DNA of 64,000 nt from Candidatus Sphingomonas excrementigallinarum (GCA_019112965.1 DXIH01000037.1:35566-99565); one strand, 5' to 3'. Positions 24,289 through 34,722 are shown, counted from the first letter of the stretch. Numbers and translations: made by a program. The notes: generated by a model not told the origin, from the letters alone.

Positions 24289-25290
24289 TTACGCGAGCGC
24301 CAGCAGCGCGTCGCGGCGTGCGATCAGCTCGGCGAAATCGCCCTCGCCCGATCCGACGCTCGCCATCGCGCGGTCGAGACGGGCACGGGCGATATCGGTG
24401 ATCGGGGGCACGCGTCCGGCGATCTCGACCATCTCGTCCATGCGCGCCCAGCAATCGAGGACGAGATCGCATCCTGCCGCCAAAGCACCTGCGGCCTTTT
24501 CGCCCGCCGTGCCGCTCAGCGCCTTCATGTCGATATCGTCGGTCATCAAAAGGCCGTCGAAACCGATCCGCCCCCGGATGATCCGCTCGATCACGGTCGG
24601 CGACAGAGTGGCGGGGCGTTCGGCGTCCCAGGCCTCGAACAGGATATGGCTGGTCATGCCCATCGGGGCATCCGACAGCGTGATGAAGGGTTCCAGATCG
24701 ACTTCGAGTTCCGCTTCACCGGCGGTGACGGTAGGCATCAGGTGATGCGAGTCGACGAGCGCCCTGCCATGGCCCGGCATGTGCTTGATAACGCCGATCA
24801 CGCCCGCCGCCGCCAGCCCTTCCAGCATGGCACGCCCCAATGCGGCGACCTGCATCGGTTCGGTGCCATAGGCACGGCAGGCGATCGCCTCCGTCGTGTC
24901 GGCTTGCGCCACGTCGAGCAGCGGCGCGCAGTCGACGGTGATCCCGACCTCACGCAGCATCACGCCCAGCGCCTGGCCGTTGGCGCGCATCGCCTGGATC
25001 GCCGACATCGGCGCCTGCTCGTACAGCTTGGCGAAGACCGGCCCGGCCGGGAAAGCGGGCCATTCGGGCGGCCCCATGCGCGCGACACGGCCGCCTTCCT
25101 GATCGATCAGGATCGCCAGATCGTCCCGCCCCGCCAACTCCCGCAAGCTGTCGGTCAGGGCGCGGACCTGCGCCCGGTCGACGATGTTGCGCTTGAACAG
25201 GATATAGCCCGCCGGTTCGACCGAGGCGAAGAACGCCCGCTCGTCGGGGGTCATGACCGGGCCGGACAGGCCGAAAATGACGGGGATCAT
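24289..25290 (-). CDS. nagZ: Beta-N-acetylhexosaminidase (glycoside hydrolase 3)
   Basis: Cytoplasmic peptidoglycan-recycling enzyme that removes N-acetylglucosamine from anhydro-muropeptides; 333 residues. Visible motifs are DQEGGRVARM (63-72), the KHMPGHG signature with the acid/base His (169-175), DSHHLMP, and the nucleophile Asp251 in LLMTDDIDMKAL. The start at 25290 puts MIPVIFGLSG first, as in family members. It follows the SPOR protein gene. Confidence 0.92.
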   Translation of the reverse strand: MIPVIFGLSGPVMTPDERAFFASVEPAGYILFKRNIVDRAQVRALTDSLRELAGRDDLAILIDQEGGRVARMGPPEWPAFPAGPVFAKLYEQAPMSAIQAMRANGQALGVMLREVGITVDCAPLLDVAQADTTEAIACRAYGTEPMQVAALGRAMLEGLAAAGVIGVIKHMPGHGRALVDSHHLMPTVTAGEAELEVDLEPFITLSDAPMGMTSHILFEAWDAERPATLSPTVIERIIRGRIGFDGLLMTDDIDMKALSGTAGEKAAGALAAGCDLVLDCWARMDEMVEIAGRVPPITDIARARLDRAMASVGSGEGDFAELIARRDALLALA

Positions 25291-25300
25291 GATTGGGCGA

Positions 25301-26041
25301 TCAGCTGGCGACGAAGCAGCTCTCGCCCGCCACGCGCAGGCGGCCGCAGATGTCGGCGGCCTGGTTGGCCGATCCGGCATTCACGCGCAGGCGATAGAGG
25401 GTCTTGCCGTTCGAGGCGACCGGCTGGACCACCTTGCCCAGTGCGGCGACATAGGAGAAGCGCTTGGAGAAGCGGTCCCAGGCGGCGTTGGCCGATGACT
25501 CGCTGGGATAGGCACCCAGCTGGACCATCGCACCGCCAGCCGGAGCGGCAGCAGGCGCCCGCGCCGCCGCGACGGGTGCAGGTGCAACGAGCTTGCCGCC
25601 CGATTCCGGCACCTGCGCCACCGCGTTGCGGCCGCCATTGGGCTCGGCGGGCTTCTGCACGACGCGGGTGCCGTTCATCGGTGCCTCGGGCACGGCGCGC
25701 AGGTCGATCGCGCCGGTGCCGCCGGGCTTGCCCGCGCTGGTCGCGATGGCGGTGTTGCCCTCGCCCTTGACCTTCAGGCCGCCGGGATCGGCCGGACGGA
25801 CCTTATAGTCGCCCTCGGGCGCGGCGATCACCGCACCGTCGCCGTCCGCCGCCGCGCGGTTCGCCTGCCATTTGTAGAAGCCGAAGCCGATCGCTGCCAG
25901 GATGGCGAGGCCCAGAATGACCAGCGCCACGACCTTGCCGATGCCGACGCCCTCGGGCTCATCGGCCTCGACGGTTTCCAGCCAGGGCAGGCGATCCGCC
26001 TCGTCCAGATCCAGGGCTCGACCGTCCGTCTCGTTCGCCAT
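25301..26041 (-). CDS. SPOR-domain membrane protein
   Basis: A 246-residue inner-membrane protein: an acidic cytoplasmic N-terminus, one TM helix (about 34-56, GKVVALVILGLAILAAIGFG), a Pro/Ala/Gly-rich periplasmic linker, and a C-terminal SPOR domain (about 168-245, MVQLGAYPSESSANAAWDRF). SPOR domains bind denuded glycan strands at the septum. The ATG overlaps the argS stop by one base (TGATG). Likely a division-site protein. Confidence 0.85.
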   Translation of the reverse strand: MANETDGRALDLDEADRLPWLETVEADEPEGVGIGKVVALVILGLAILAAIGFGFYKWQANRAAADGDGAVIAAPEGDYKVRPADPGGLKVKGEGNTAIATSAGKPGGTGAIDLRAVPEAPMNGTRVVQKPAEPNGGRNAVAQVPESGGKLVAPAPVAAARAPAAAPAGGAMVQLGAYPSESSANAAWDRFSKRFSYVAALGKVVQPVASNGKTLYRLRVNAGSANQAADICGRLRVAGESCFVAS

Positions 26042-27765
26042 CACTTCATCTCCGACACGGCTTCGACGCCCATCAGCGCCAGGCCGTTGCGTATGATCTG
26101 CCCGATCCCGTCGCTGAGGAAAAGACGCGCGCGGGTCAGTTCGGCATCTTCCGCGATCAGGAAGCGGCGATCGACCCGGTCGTTGCCGACATTCCACGCC
26201 GCATGGAAGGCGGCGGCGAGGTCATACAGGTAGAAGGCGACACGATGCGGCTCGCGCGCGGTCGCCGCCGTCTCGACGATGCGCGGGAACTGCGCGGCCA
26301 GCTTGACCAGCGCCAGATCCTCGGCGTCGAGCAGCGACAGGTCGGCGGTGCCGCCCTCAATCCCAGCTTCCGCCGCACGCCGCTTGAGCGAGGCGATACG
26401 GGCATGCGCGTACTGCACGTAGAAGACCGGATTGTCCTTCGACGCCTCGACCACCTTGGCGAAGTCGAAGTCCATCTGCGCATCGGCACGGCGGGTCAGC
26501 ATGGTGAAGCGCACCACGTCCTTGCCGACTTCGCGCACGACATCGGCGAGCGTCACGAAGTTGCCTGCGCGCTTCGACATCTTCACTGGCTCGCCGCCGC
26601 GCAGCAGGCGGACCATCTGGACCAGCTTCACGTCGAACTTCGTCTTGCCGCCGGTCAGTGCCTCGACCGCCGCGACGATGCGCTTGACGGTGCCCGCATG
26701 ATCGGCGCCCCAGATGTCGATCAGCTGGTCCGCGCCTTCCGCCTTCTGGTAGTGATAGGCCAGGTCGGCGCCGAAATAGGTCCAGGCGCCGTTCGACTTC
26801 TTGATCGGGCGGTCCTGATCGTCGCCGAACTGGCTGGAGCGGAACAGCGGCAGCTCGACCGGCTCCCAATCCTCGGGCGTTTCGCCCTTGGGAGCCTCCA
26901 GCACGCCGTCATAGACCAGTCCGCGCGAGCGCAGCTCGGCCTCGGCCGCCTCGGGCTTGCCCGCCGCCTGCAGCTCGGCCTCGGACGAGAAGATGTCGTG
27001 ATGGATGCCCAGCAGCGCCAGATCCTCGCGGATCATCGCCATCATCGCCGCCACCGCGCGGGTGCGGAACAGGACCAGCCATTCGCTCTCGGGCGCGTCG
27101 ACATATTTGTCGCCATATTCGGCCGCGAGTTCCGCGCCGATCGGTTTCAGATATTCGCCCGGATACAGGCCCTCGGGGATTTCGATCGTCGCGCCCAGCG
27201 CCTCGCGGTAGCGCAGATGCGCCGAGCGGGCGAGGACGTCGACCTGCCCGCCCGCATCGTTGACATAGTATTCGCGGATGACCCTGTGGCCCGCAAACTC
27301 CAGCAGGGTGGCGAGCGCATCGCCCACCACCGCGCCGCGGCAATGGCCCATGTGCATCGGCCCGGTCGGATTGGCCGAGACATATTCGATGTTGACGGTG
27401 ACGCCATTGCCACGCGTCGAACGGCCATAGTCACCGCCCGCCTCCGGGATCGCGGCCAGTTCGTCGCGCCATGCCGCATCGGTCAGCCGCATGTTGAGGA
27501 AGCCCGGCCCCGCGACGGATACGCTGTCCACCTCGTCCAGCTTGCCCAGCTCCGCGGCGATCGCCTCGGCCAGCGCGCGCGGATTGGTGCCTGCGGGCTT
27601 GGCCAGCACCATCGCGGCGTTGGTGGCGAGATCGCCATGCGACGCGTCACGCGGCGGCTCCACGGTCACATTGCGGCGATCCAGCCCGCCGGGCAGCGTG
27701 CCGGCGGCGACCAGCGTGTCCAGCGCCGCATCGATATGCGCGGCAAAGCGGGTGTAGAGGGTCAT
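26041..27765 (-). CDS. argS: Arginyl-tRNA synthetase
   Basis: Class I aminoacyl-tRNA synthetase that charges tRNA-Arg; 574 residues. The N-terminal Arg-tRNA synthetase domain is followed by the HIGH-type motif in NPTGPMHMGHCRG, REYYVNDAGGQ, the KMSKR motif in EPVKMSKRAGN, and a DALR anticodon-binding domain ending in NGLALMGVEAVSEM. The ATG at 27765 (MTLYTRFAAH) is preferred to 27789. In related genomes this gene commonly follows dgt; here a three-gene block separates them. Confidence 0.95.
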   Translation of the reverse strand: MTLYTRFAAHIDAALDTLVAAGTLPGGLDRRNVTVEPPRDASHGDLATNAAMVLAKPAGTNPRALAEAIAAELGKLDEVDSVSVAGPGFLNMRLTDAAWRDELAAIPEAGGDYGRSTRGNGVTVNIEYVSANPTGPMHMGHCRGAVVGDALATLLEFAGHRVIREYYVNDAGGQVDVLARSAHLRYREALGATIEIPEGLYPGEYLKPIGAELAAEYGDKYVDAPESEWLVLFRTRAVAAMMAMIREDLALLGIHHDIFSSEAELQAAGKPEAAEAELRSRGLVYDGVLEAPKGETPEDWEPVELPLFRSSQFGDDQDRPIKKSNGAWTYFGADLAYHYQKAEGADQLIDIWGADHAGTVKRIVAAVEALTGGKTKFDVKLVQMVRLLRGGEPVKMSKRAGNFVTLADVVREVGKDVVRFTMLTRRADAQMDFDFAKVVEASKDNPVFYVQYAHARIASLKRRAAEAGIEGGTADLSLLDAEDLALVKLAAQFPRIVETAATAREPHRVAFYLYDLAAAFHAAWNVGNDRVDRRFLIAEDAELTRARLFLSDGIGQIIRNGLALMGVEAVSEMK

Positions 27766-27994
27766 CACATCGTCCGATCGGGGTAGCAAAGCGTTGCGCT
27801 CTAGCGAAATCGGATGCCCGCTTCAAATCATGGCTTACCGGCCCATGGGACGATTGCGCCGGATGCAATCAGGCGGAATGCCTTTGCAGTTGCCACCCAT
27901 GCTGCATCGCAATATTTTCGAAGGCGAAAGTAGAAGCGCTGACAAAGCGCGAGAGGACCTGATCCGGCTCAACGCAAATGCGGGAGTTTCGATC

Positions 27995-28294
27995 ATGCGC
28001 AAGACCATTCTGATCCTGGCCGCCACCGTCGCCGCCGCCGTCCCCACCATCGGTGCGATTGCCGCCGAGGGCGAGCAGCGCTTCGTCCATGAGGGCAGCA
28101 CCTATGTCTACACCCGTTCGGACGCGAACGGCCAGTCGGTGATCCAAGGCCATCGCTATCCGGGTGGCGAGCCGTTCCGCTTCGTCGTGAAGGGCCACCG
28201 CGTCACCGGCACGACCGGCAACACCCAGGTCGCCTTCACCACCGACGAAGCGCGCGGCGCAATGGGCGCGGGCGTCGAGACCAGCGCTCGCTGA
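27995..28294 (+). CDS. Small secreted protein of unknown function
   Basis: A 99-residue protein with a signal peptide (MRKTILILAATVAAAVPTIG, cleavage near AIAA) and a mature part rich in Tyr, Gly and Arg (GSTYVYTRSDANGQSVIQGH) predicted to be all-beta. No family is recognised. A hairpin terminator at 28319 follows. It lies divergent from argS. Confidence 0.65.
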   Translation: MRKTILILAATVAAAVPTIGAIAAEGEQRFVHEGSTYVYTRSDANGQSVIQGHRYPGGEPFRFVVKGHRVTGTTGNTQVAFTTDEARGAMGAGVETSAR

Positions 28295-28318
28295 TCCCGG
28301 CCTGACGGCTGGATGGAA

Positions 28319-28356
28319 AACGGCTCGTTCCCCGCACCGGGAGCGGGCCGTTTTTG
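28319..28356 (+). terminator. Terminator after the small secreted protein
   Basis: AACGGCTCGTTCCC pairs with GGGAGCGGGCCGTT (14 bp with G-T pairs) around CGCACC, followed by TTTTTG. The end touches the stop of the convergent WYL regulator gene. Confidence 0.85.
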
Positions 28357-29100
28357 TTACCCGCTTATGGGATAGTCCGCATTTTCGACCTTCGTCACGG
28401 CCGCCTGGCGATATCGCTCCCGCTCCTCGTCCATCGCGGTCTGCCACTGGGCGCGCAGGATCGCCCGCCTCACGGGTATATGCTGCTCCAGCAGCGTGGC
28501 GGATGCCATGCGATCCGTTCGGAAGTAGCGAAAGGCGCCACGCCATTCGCACCACGCCGCCATGATGCGGCCGCTGTCGCGATATCCCAGCAGTACCGGC
28601 CAGACGATCCGTTGCGACTGAGCGCCCTGATCGGTTCGATACGTGATCGCCATCTTGCGGTTCAACCGGATCGCCCGGCGGAGGATCGCGGCGTCCACCT
28701 GCTCGACCGGTCTTGCGACAGGAGCGACGCTGGTTGCCGGCTCTAGGATATGGCCGCGCAGCGCCTCCGGCACGATGACTTCGATCTTTGCGAGAAGATT
28801 TTCGGCGGCCCTTGCCAATTCGGCCTCTCCCCGGCTCGCTACCCAGTGGGCCCCCAGCACGACGGCATCCAGTTCGTCGATGGTCAGCATCAGGGGCGGC
28901 ATGTCGAAGCCGCGTTCCAGAATATAGCCGATGCCCGGCTCACCTTGGATGGGTACGCGCTGCGCGATCAGTGACGCGATGTCGTGGTAGATCGTGCGCT
29001 GCGAAACCTCCAATTCGTCCGCGATCGACGCGGCGGAAACGGGCCGCTTGGTCCGCCGCAGCAGCTGCACGATTTCAAACAGACGATCGGCGCGGCGCAT
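28357..29100 (-). CDS. YafY-type HTH and WYL-domain transcriptional regulator
   Basis: A 247-residue DNA-binding regulator. An N-terminal winged helix-turn-helix of DeoR/HTH_11 type (about 1-60, RPVSAASIADELEVSQRTIY) is followed by a WYL domain (about 135-210) with RKMAITYRT and AAWCEWRGAFRYFRTDRM. The family usually acts as a local repressor or activator. It is divergent from the GFA enzyme gene, and a perfect 9-bp inverted repeat lies between them at 29117-29140, a probable operator. Confidence 0.88.
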   Translation of the reverse strand: MRRADRLFEIVQLLRRTKRPVSAASIADELEVSQRTIYHDIASLIAQRVPIQGEPGIGYILERGFDMPPLMLTIDELDAVVLGAHWVASRGEAELARAAENLLAKIEVIVPEALRGHILEPATSVAPVARPVEQVDAAILRRAIRLNRKMAITYRTDQGAQSQRIVWPVLLGYRDSGRIMAAWCEWRGAFRYFRTDRMASATLLEQHIPVRRAILRAQWQTAMDEERERYRQAAVTKVENADYPISG

Positions 29101-29116
29101 GGCAGGCCCTGGCCCT

Positions 29117-29140
29117 ATGCTGACATAACGGTGTCAGCAT
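29117..29140. promoter_or_regulatory. Palindromic operator between the WYL regulator and GFA gene
   Basis: ATGCTGACA and TGTCAGCAT, perfect 9-bp arms with a 6-base spacer, placed in the 88-base divergent promoter region. It is a plausible binding site of the YafY-type regulator. The binding itself is inferred from position and symmetry. Confidence 0.7.
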
Positions 29141-29188
29141 GTTTATGCGATCCACGGGCCTCAGCCAATATATCGCAAAGAGGACGAG

Positions 29189-29614
29189 ATGACGGAATTG
29201 ACGGCAAGCTGCGCCTGCGGCCGGGTGGCGTTCCGATTGTCGGCACCGCCGACCATGATGGCGACCTGTCATTGCAGCCGGTGCCGCAAGGTCGGCGCGA
29301 GCACCTTCGTCTTCGTCGCCGCAGACAGCTTCGCCTGGATCAGCGGCCAGGATGTCGTTCGCCGTTTTGCCGCCACGCCGCCCTATCGCTACGATCGCCA
29401 TTTCTGCGGCGAGTGCGGAACCGCATTGGGCGAACCGGGTGTCGGCGCGTCCTTCCCCATCAACGCTAACTGCTTCGACGGCGCGCTGCCGCTACGGGTG
29501 CAGTTTCACGAGTTCGTCGGCGAAAAGCCCCATTGGTATGCGATCTGCGACCAGGCCACGCAATATGTCGGCCATCCGATCGAGCACGATCCGCAACCGG
29601 CCGCCGAGCCTTGA
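29189..29614 (+). CDS. GFA-family (glutathione-dependent formaldehyde-activating enzyme-like) protein
   Basis: A 141-residue zinc protein. Cysteine pairs sit in SCACGRVAF, CHCSRC and CGECGTALG, which is the GFA/CENP-V zinc pattern, and the tail has HWYAICD. The original Gfa was proposed to speed up formation of S-hydroxymethylglutathione, but many relatives have no known substrate. Divergent neighbour of a YafY-type regulator, a common pairing. It might join the adhC/fghA formaldehyde pathway, though it is 22 kb away. Confidence 0.85.
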   Translation: MTELTASCACGRVAFRLSAPPTMMATCHCSRCRKVGASTFVFVAADSFAWISGQDVVRRFAATPPYRYDRHFCGECGTALGEPGVGASFPINANCFDGALPLRVQFHEFVGEKPHWYAICDQATQYVGHPIEHDPQPAAEP

Positions 29615-29618
29615 GCCA

Positions 29619-30785
29619 TCAGAACCCCTCCGGCAGGTCGATGTCGCCCAACAGTTCCCGGTAACACCGCACCGCATAACGATCGGTCATGCCCGCGATG
29701 AAATCGGCGATGTGCCGACTCCGCGCGGGCTCCTGCTCCGGCAAGCGCTCGCGCCATTCCTCGGGCAGTTGGCTCGGATCGGCGCGATAGGCCGCGAACA
29801 GGCCCTGGACGATGCCATGCGCCGCATCGGCCGCCGCCAGCTGGAGCTGATGGTGGTAGAGATTGGCGTACATGAAACGCTTCAGGTCGCGCTCCTCGAT
29901 CCGCATCGCATCGGAAAAGCCGACCAGCGCCCGGCCCGCCGCGCGAACGTCGGCCACGTCCCCTACCCCGCTTTCGGCGATGCGGGTTCGGGTTTCGGCG
30001 ACCAGGTCGTTGACCATCACCCCGATCTGCGAGCGGATCAGTTCGCTCGCCAGCCTTTTGGGTGTGACATCAGGAAACTGCGCCCGCGCCGCATCCCAGC
30101 CCCGCGCGACCAGCGGCACCGCCAGCAACTGGTCGAGCGTCAGCAGCCCGGCGCGCAGGCCGTCGTCGATATCGTGATTGTCGTACGCGATATCGTCCGC
30201 CAGCGCCGCGACCTGCGCCTCCAGCGAGGCATGGCTGTCCAGGTCGAGCGGAAAACCCGCATCCGCCTCCTGCAAGGCCCAGCCGGGATGGCGCACCGGG
30301 CCGTTATGCTTGGCCAACCCCTCCAGCGTCTCCCAGCTGAGGTTCAGGCCGTCCCATCGGGGATAGGGTCGCTCGATCTCGGTCAGGGTGCGCAACGTAT
30401 GGCCGTTATGGTCGAACCCGCCATGATCGGCGAGCGCGGCTTTCAGCGCATCCTCGCCCGCATGGCCGAAGGGCGGATGACCGATATCGTGCGCCAGGCA
30501 CAAAGCCTCGGTCAGGTCCTCGTTCAGCCCCAGCGTGCGTGCGATCGTGCGGCCGATCTGCGCGACCTCCAGGCTGTGGGTCAGGCGGACGCGGAAATGG
30601 TCGCCGTCGGGCGCCATGAAGACCTGGGTCTTGTGGCGCAGCCGCCGGAAGCTGATCGAATGGATGATCCGGTCGCGGTCGCGCTGGAACGCGTCGCGCG
30701 GTCCCCGCGCCAGCCCTGAGGCCTCGTCATGTCGGCGGCCGCGGCTGTGTTCGGGATCGGAAGCCCAGGGGGCGTAGCGGCTCAC
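29619..30785 (-). CDS. dgt: Deoxyguanosinetriphosphate triphosphohydrolase-like protein
   Basis: HD-domain dNTP triphosphohydrolase of 388 residues, releasing triphosphate from dNTPs. Motifs include [34 protein letters not shown], the HD pair in [17 protein letters not shown], and [13 protein letters not shown]. The start is GTG at 30785, overlapping the TGA of the upstream SPOR gene (GTGA). The length and GHPPFGH motif are typical of the bacterial dGTPase-like group. Confidence 0.9.
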   Translation of the reverse strand: MSRYAPWASDPEHSRGRRHDEASGLARGPRDAFQRDRDRIIHSISFRRLRHKTQVFMAPDGDHFRVRLTHSLEVAQIGRTIARTLGLNEDLTEALCLAHDIGHPPFGHAGEDALKAALADHGGFDHNGHTLRTLTEIERPYPRWDGLNLSWETLEGLAKHNGPVRHPGWALQEADAGFPLDLDSHASLEAQVAALADDIAYDNHDIDDGLRAGLLTLDQLLAVPLVARGWDAARAQFPDVTPKRLASELIRSQIGVMVNDLVAETRTRIAESGVGDVADVRAAGRALVGFSDAMRIEERDLKRFMYANLYHHQLQLAAADAAHGIVQGLFAAYRADPSQLPEEWRERLPEQEPARSRHIADFIAGMTDRYAVRCYRELLGDIDLPEGF

Positions 30786-32833
30786 TTGGCGTCGAGCCGC
30801 GTCACCGCCTGCCCTGCATCGCTGGTCACGGGAAAGGCCGATACGCCCTTCTTGGCGAGCTGGTTGACGAAGGCGCGCGCCTCCGCATCGGTCTTGAACG
30901 GGCCGGTCAGGACGCGGTTGGTCGCGCGGTTCGGAGTCTTATACCCCTTGCGCGCGGCGAACAGCTCGGGCGCCTTTGCCTTTGTCGCGGCCCAGGCCTT
31001 GGGCAGATCGTCCTCATTCGCCCCGCCCGAAACCTGGACCCAGATACGCTCTGGGTTCGCACGCGCGCGCTTCTTTTCCTCTGCCTCTTCCTTGGCGGCG
31101 AGCGCCTTTTTCTCGGCCTCGGCCTTTTTGGCGGCCAGCGCCTTCTTTTCGGCAGCGGCCTTGGCGGCGGCGGCCTTGCGCTCGGCGGCGGTGGGGGCGC
31201 GGGGGGCGGCTTCCGCCTCTTCGGCCTTATCGCGCGCTTGCTTGTCGCGTTCGGTTTTGGCGCGCGCCTCGGCGACGACCCGCTGCGCGCCGCTGCTCAC
31301 CGGGGTTGCGGCAGCAATGGCGGCGGGGCGCTCGGGACCTTCCACGCCGAGTTCGGACGCGGGGATCGAGAGATTGGCGACGATCCGCGCCAGCACCGAG
31401 TCCTCGCGCGCCGAACGAGCGGGCGTCGGCGGCGTGCGGCGTGCGGCGACCCGCGTCGGGCGGGTCGACGGCGTCTCATCCTCGGCCTTGCTCGACAGCG
31501 GCTGGACCATCGCGGTGGCGACGGGTGCAGGCTTGACGGGCACAGGGTCGGGCGCCGGAACGGTCTGCACCATCTGGAGCGGCGGGGCCGCCGGAGTAGC
31601 GGCAGGCAGTGACTGGACCATCGCGGTGGCGGTCGTGACGGGCGTCGTCGGAGCCGATGCCGCCGGAGTCGTCGTCGGCGCGGCGGGCAGCGGCTGGATC
31701 GTCGGCCGTGTGGTGTTCGATGCCATTTCGACCGGCGCCCGGGCTGCCGGTCCCGTCGGCAAGGCGCTCGTGAAGCCCGGCTGCGGCTGGGTCTGGGAGG
31801 GCGTCTGCGTTTGGGGCAAAGGCTGGACCATCGGCGTCGGCGCTGCGGCGGCGACGACGCGCAGGGTCATCGTCGACGCCATTTGCGTCGGTGCGGAAGT
31901 GACCGGCGCGGTGTTCACCGCACTTGCTACCCCACGCGAATTGCGACCGCCGCGCCGCCGAGCATCTCGCGTCGCCAGCGGCGCAGGCGTGGTCACGGGG
32001 GCCGAGGCGAGCGCCACCGGCGCCTCCGGGGTCAGCGGCGGCAGGTTCGGGGCCAGCTTCGCATCGGCCAGCCGTTCGGGAGTCGGGCGGGTCTCGCCGA
32101 AATGGACGGCAAAGGCGCGGTCGACGGCGGGCAGGCTCGGCAGCCGCTGGAAAAAGGGTTGCAGCCCCTGCGCCAGCTGCGGTGGCATCATGGTCGAGGC
32201 GATCCGCGTCGCCTCGGGCAGGTCGCCGCCCATCGCCAGGATGAAGGCGCGCGCCCGCCAGGCGGCGCGGTCGGTCTTGCGCAGCAGCGGATCGAGCTGT
32301 TCGAGCGCCTGGTCCCGCTGCCCGGAGATACCGAACGATAGGGCGTAGCGGCGGATGATCTCGTCGGTGGGCGCATTGGCCAGCGCCAGCCGGTAATCGC
32401 GTTGCGCCCGCGCCTGATCGCCGACCAGGTCATAAGCGAGGCCACGGTCGCCCGCGAAGCGCGCGGGCGGCAGGCCTGCGGCTTCGGCCTGGGTGAAATA
32501 GCGCAGCGCCTCGCCCGGCCGTTCCGACCGGACCAGGATCGACCCCATGCCCGCCTTGATCCGCGGATCGCGCGGATCGACCTTTTCGGCGCGCGCCAAC
32601 AGCGAGGCGGCACCCGACAGGTCGTCGAGATGGATGGACAGATCCGCCGCCTCGACCAGCGCGTCGACATTGCGGGGATTTTGCGCGACGCGGCGCATCA
32701 CGTCCCCCAGCTTGTCGGCATCGGTGGTGCCGGGAAGCGGCTGAACCACTTCCTGTGCGAGAACGGGCACGGGCGCGGCGGCGAGGGCCAACGCGAGCGC
32801 GAGCGAAGCGCGGGGAAAAATTGCGAACGTCAT
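30782..32833 (-). CDS. TPR and SPOR-domain exported protein
   Basis: A 683-residue protein with a signal peptide (about 1-26, ending PVLAQ). TPR-like helical repeats lie at about 45-230 ([20 protein letters not shown]). A long Pro/Thr/Ala low-complexity region contains several MVQ(S/P)LP repeats. A Lys/Ala/Glu-rich helical stretch follows ([20 protein letters not shown]), and then a C-terminal SPOR domain (about 605-683). It probably binds septal peptidoglycan. The start at 32833 is chosen for the signal peptide. The stop overlaps the dgt start. Confidence 0.8.
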   Translation of the reverse strand: MTFAIFPRASLALALALAAAPVPVLAQEVVQPLPGTTDADKLGDVMRRVAQNPRNVDALVEAADLSIHLDDLSGAASLLARAEKVDPRDPRIKAGMGSILVRSERPGEALRYFTQAEAAGLPPARFAGDRGLAYDLVGDQARAQRDYRLALANAPTDEIIRRYALSFGISGQRDQALEQLDPLLRKTDRAAWRARAFILAMGGDLPEATRIASTMMPPQLAQGLQPFFQRLPSLPAVDRAFAVHFGETRPTPERLADAKLAPNLPPLTPEAPVALASAPVTTPAPLATRDARRRGGRNSRGVASAVNTAPVTSAPTQMASTMTLRVVAAAAPTPMVQPLPQTQTPSQTQPQPGFTSALPTGPAARAPVEMASNTTRPTIQPLPAAPTTTPAASAPTTPVTTATAMVQSLPAATPAAPPLQMVQTVPAPDPVPVKPAPVATAMVQPLSSKAEDETPSTRPTRVAARRTPPTPARSAREDSVLARIVANLSIPASELGVEGPERPAAIAAATPVSSGAQRVVAEARAKTERDKQARDKAEEAEAAPRAPTAAERKAAAAKAAAEKKALAAKKAEAEKKALAAKEEAEEKKRARANPERIWVQVSGGANEDDLPKAWAATKAKAPELFAARKGYKTPNRATNRVLTGPFKTDAEARAFVNQLAKKGVSAFPVTSDAGQAVTRLDAK

Positions 32834-32978
32834 GGGACCATGGCCCATAAAGCGTGTTTCGTGGGCGGCGGCAATGGCTAAGGCGAGCCTCACGCGCCCG
32901 ATTGCTCCGCACGGTCGACCAATAGGGAATGGCGGCCAGTGATCTTCGGGGATTTCCTCAGGCCGGAGCTGCTTGTGG

Positions 32979-33090
32979 CCTTGCCCTCCCCCAGCCCCTC
33001 CCGCCTGCGGGAGGGGAGTTTTTAAGCCCTTTGCCCTCGCAACGCGCGCTCCCCCTCCCGCAGGCGGGAGGGGGTTGGGGGGAGGGCCTA
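32979..33090. repeat. Palindromic repeat, type C
   Basis: Inverted arms: CCCTCCCCCAGCCCCTCCCG with CCTGCGGGAGGGG on the left, and CCCCCTCCCGCAGGCGGGAG followed by GGGGTTGGGGGGAGGG on the right. It lies in the 359-base gap between the SPOR protein gene and ftsZ. Besides this and the ftsZ terminator the gap contains only the SPOR gene leader. Confidence 0.75.
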
Positions 33091-33121
33091 CCACGCGCAA
33101 AAACATCAGCCACCGCCCAAA

Positions 33122-33158
33122 CAAAAAAGGCCCGCGCGATCCCTCGCCCGGGCCTTCT
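33122..33158 (-). terminator. Terminator at the end of the dcw cluster (after ftsZ)
   Basis: On the minus strand AAGGCCCGGGCG and CGCGCGGGCCTT pair around AGGGAT and are followed by TTTT. It lies about 35 bases after the ftsZ stop. Confidence 0.85.
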
Positions 33159-33192
33159 TTCCGATGCTCTGCCCGGCACACCGGGCAGAAAG

Positions 33193-34722
33193 TTACTGGT
33201 TGTTCTGCCGATGCAGGAAGCGCGGAATGTCGAGCGACGAGTCCGCCCCGCCTTGCGCATTCTCGTCACGCTGCGCACCACGCGCCGCGTTCGACATACG
33301 CTCGAACAGCGTGCCGCCCAGCTTCACGCGCGGTGCGGGCTGCGCAGGGACTTCCCCGGCTTCGCTGCCGGGAGCCAGCCAGCGGCGACGGGCTTCGTCG
33401 CTGCCGGGCGCGGGCTCGACGGCGGCGGGGTGCGACGGCGTTGCCGGAGCGGGCATGATCGTGTCCGCACCCAGCACCAGTTCGTCATCGGCCGCCGGTG
33501 CGGGAGCCGGAGCGGGCGCAGGCTTGGCTACCGGCGCCGCGCTGCTCGACGCGACGGGGGCCGCGACCGGCGCGGGCGCAGGGGCCGGAGCTGCACTCGG
33601 CTGCTCGGCGGGGGCCGCCGGAGCGGCGCTGGCCTGCGGCGCAGGCGCGCTGGGCTCGCTAGGACGATAGCTGGGCGTCTCGTCCGACTTGCGGGCCATG
33701 CCGCCCATGCTGAAGCCGCTGCGGTTCGCCTCGGAAGGCGACGGTGCGACCTTGACGTCGGCGTCGATGCCGGTCGCGACGACCGACACGCGGATGCGGC
33801 CTTCCAGCTCGGGATTGAAGGCCGAACCCCAGATGATGTTCGCTTCCGGATCGACCAGCTCGCGGATGTGATTCGCCGCTTCGTCGACCTCGAGCAGGCG
33901 CATGTCGTCGCCGCCCGTGATCGAGATGATGACGCCCTTGGCGCCCTGCATCGACACGCCGTCGAGCAGCGGGTTGGCGATCGCCTTCTGCGCCGCCTCG
34001 ATCGCGCGATTGTCGCCGGTGGCTTCGCCGGTGCCCATCATCGCCTTGCCCATCTCCTGCATCACCGAGCGGACGTCGGCGAAGTCGAGGTTGATGAGGC
34101 CTGGCATGACCATCAGGTCGGTGATGCCGCGCACGCCCTGCTGCAGCACCTCGTCCGCCATCGCGAACGCTTCCTTGAAGGTCGTGTTGGCGTTGGCGAT
34201 CAGGAACAGGTTCTGGTTCGGGATGACGATGAGGGTATCGACGTACTTCTGAAGCTCTTCGATGCCGCCATCGGCCGACTTGGCGCGACGATTGCCTTCA
34301 AAGGCGAAGGGCTTGGTCACGACGCCGACCGTCAGGATGCCCATGTCGCGCGCCGCCTTGGCGATGACCGGCGCCGCGCCCGTGCCGGTGCCGCCGCCCA
34401 TGCCCGCCGCGATGAAGCACATGTGGCTGCCCTCGAGCAGCTTCGACAGGTCGTCGATCGTCTCTTCGGCCGCCGCACGGCCGATCTCGGGACGGCTGCC
34501 CGCACCCAGACCTTGGGTGATCTTGGCACCCAACTGGATACGCCGCGGGGCGATCGATTGCTTCAGCGCCTGCGCATCGGTATTGGCGACGAGGAAATCC
34601 ACGCCCTGCACCTCGGCGCGCATCATGTTCGCGATCGCGTTGCCGCCGGCACCGCCGACGCCGATGACCGCGATACGCGGCGTCAGCTCGTCGACCTCGG
34701 GTGCGATGAATTCGATGCTCAT
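33193..34722 (-). CDS. ftsZ: Cell division protein FtsZ
   Basis: Tubulin-like GTPase that forms the division ring, 509 residues. The GTP-binding tubulin signature GGGTGTG is at 109-115 and the T7 synergy loop NLDFAD at 211-216. A conserved core to about 320 is followed by a long Pro/Ala-rich intrinsically disordered linker (about 340-480). The end [12 protein letters not shown] carries the conserved C-terminal peptide that binds FtsA and other partners. The long linker is usual for alphaproteobacteria. It is the last gene of the dcw cluster, 119 bases after ftsA. Confidence 0.97.
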   Translation of the reverse strand: MSIEFIAPEVDELTPRIAVIGVGGAGGNAIANMMRAEVQGVDFLVANTDAQALKQSIAPRRIQLGAKITQGLGAGSRPEIGRAAAEETIDDLSKLLEGSHMCFIAAGMGGGTGTGAAPVIAKAARDMGILTVGVVTKPFAFEGNRRAKSADGGIEELQKYVDTLIVIPNQNLFLIANANTTFKEAFAMADEVLQQGVRGITDLMVMPGLINLDFADVRSVMQEMGKAMMGTGEATGDNRAIEAAQKAIANPLLDGVSMQGAKGVIISITGGDDMRLLEVDEAANHIRELVDPEANIIWGSAFNPELEGRIRVSVVATGIDADVKVAPSPSEANRSGFSMGGMARKSDETPSYRPSEPSAPAPQASAAPAAPAEQPSAAPAPAPAPVAAPVASSSAAPVAKPAPAPAPAPAADDELVLGADTIMPAPATPSHPAAVEPAPGSDEARRRWLAPGSEAGEVPAQPAPRVKLGGTLFERMSNAARGAQRDENAQGGADSSLDIPRFLHRQNNQ

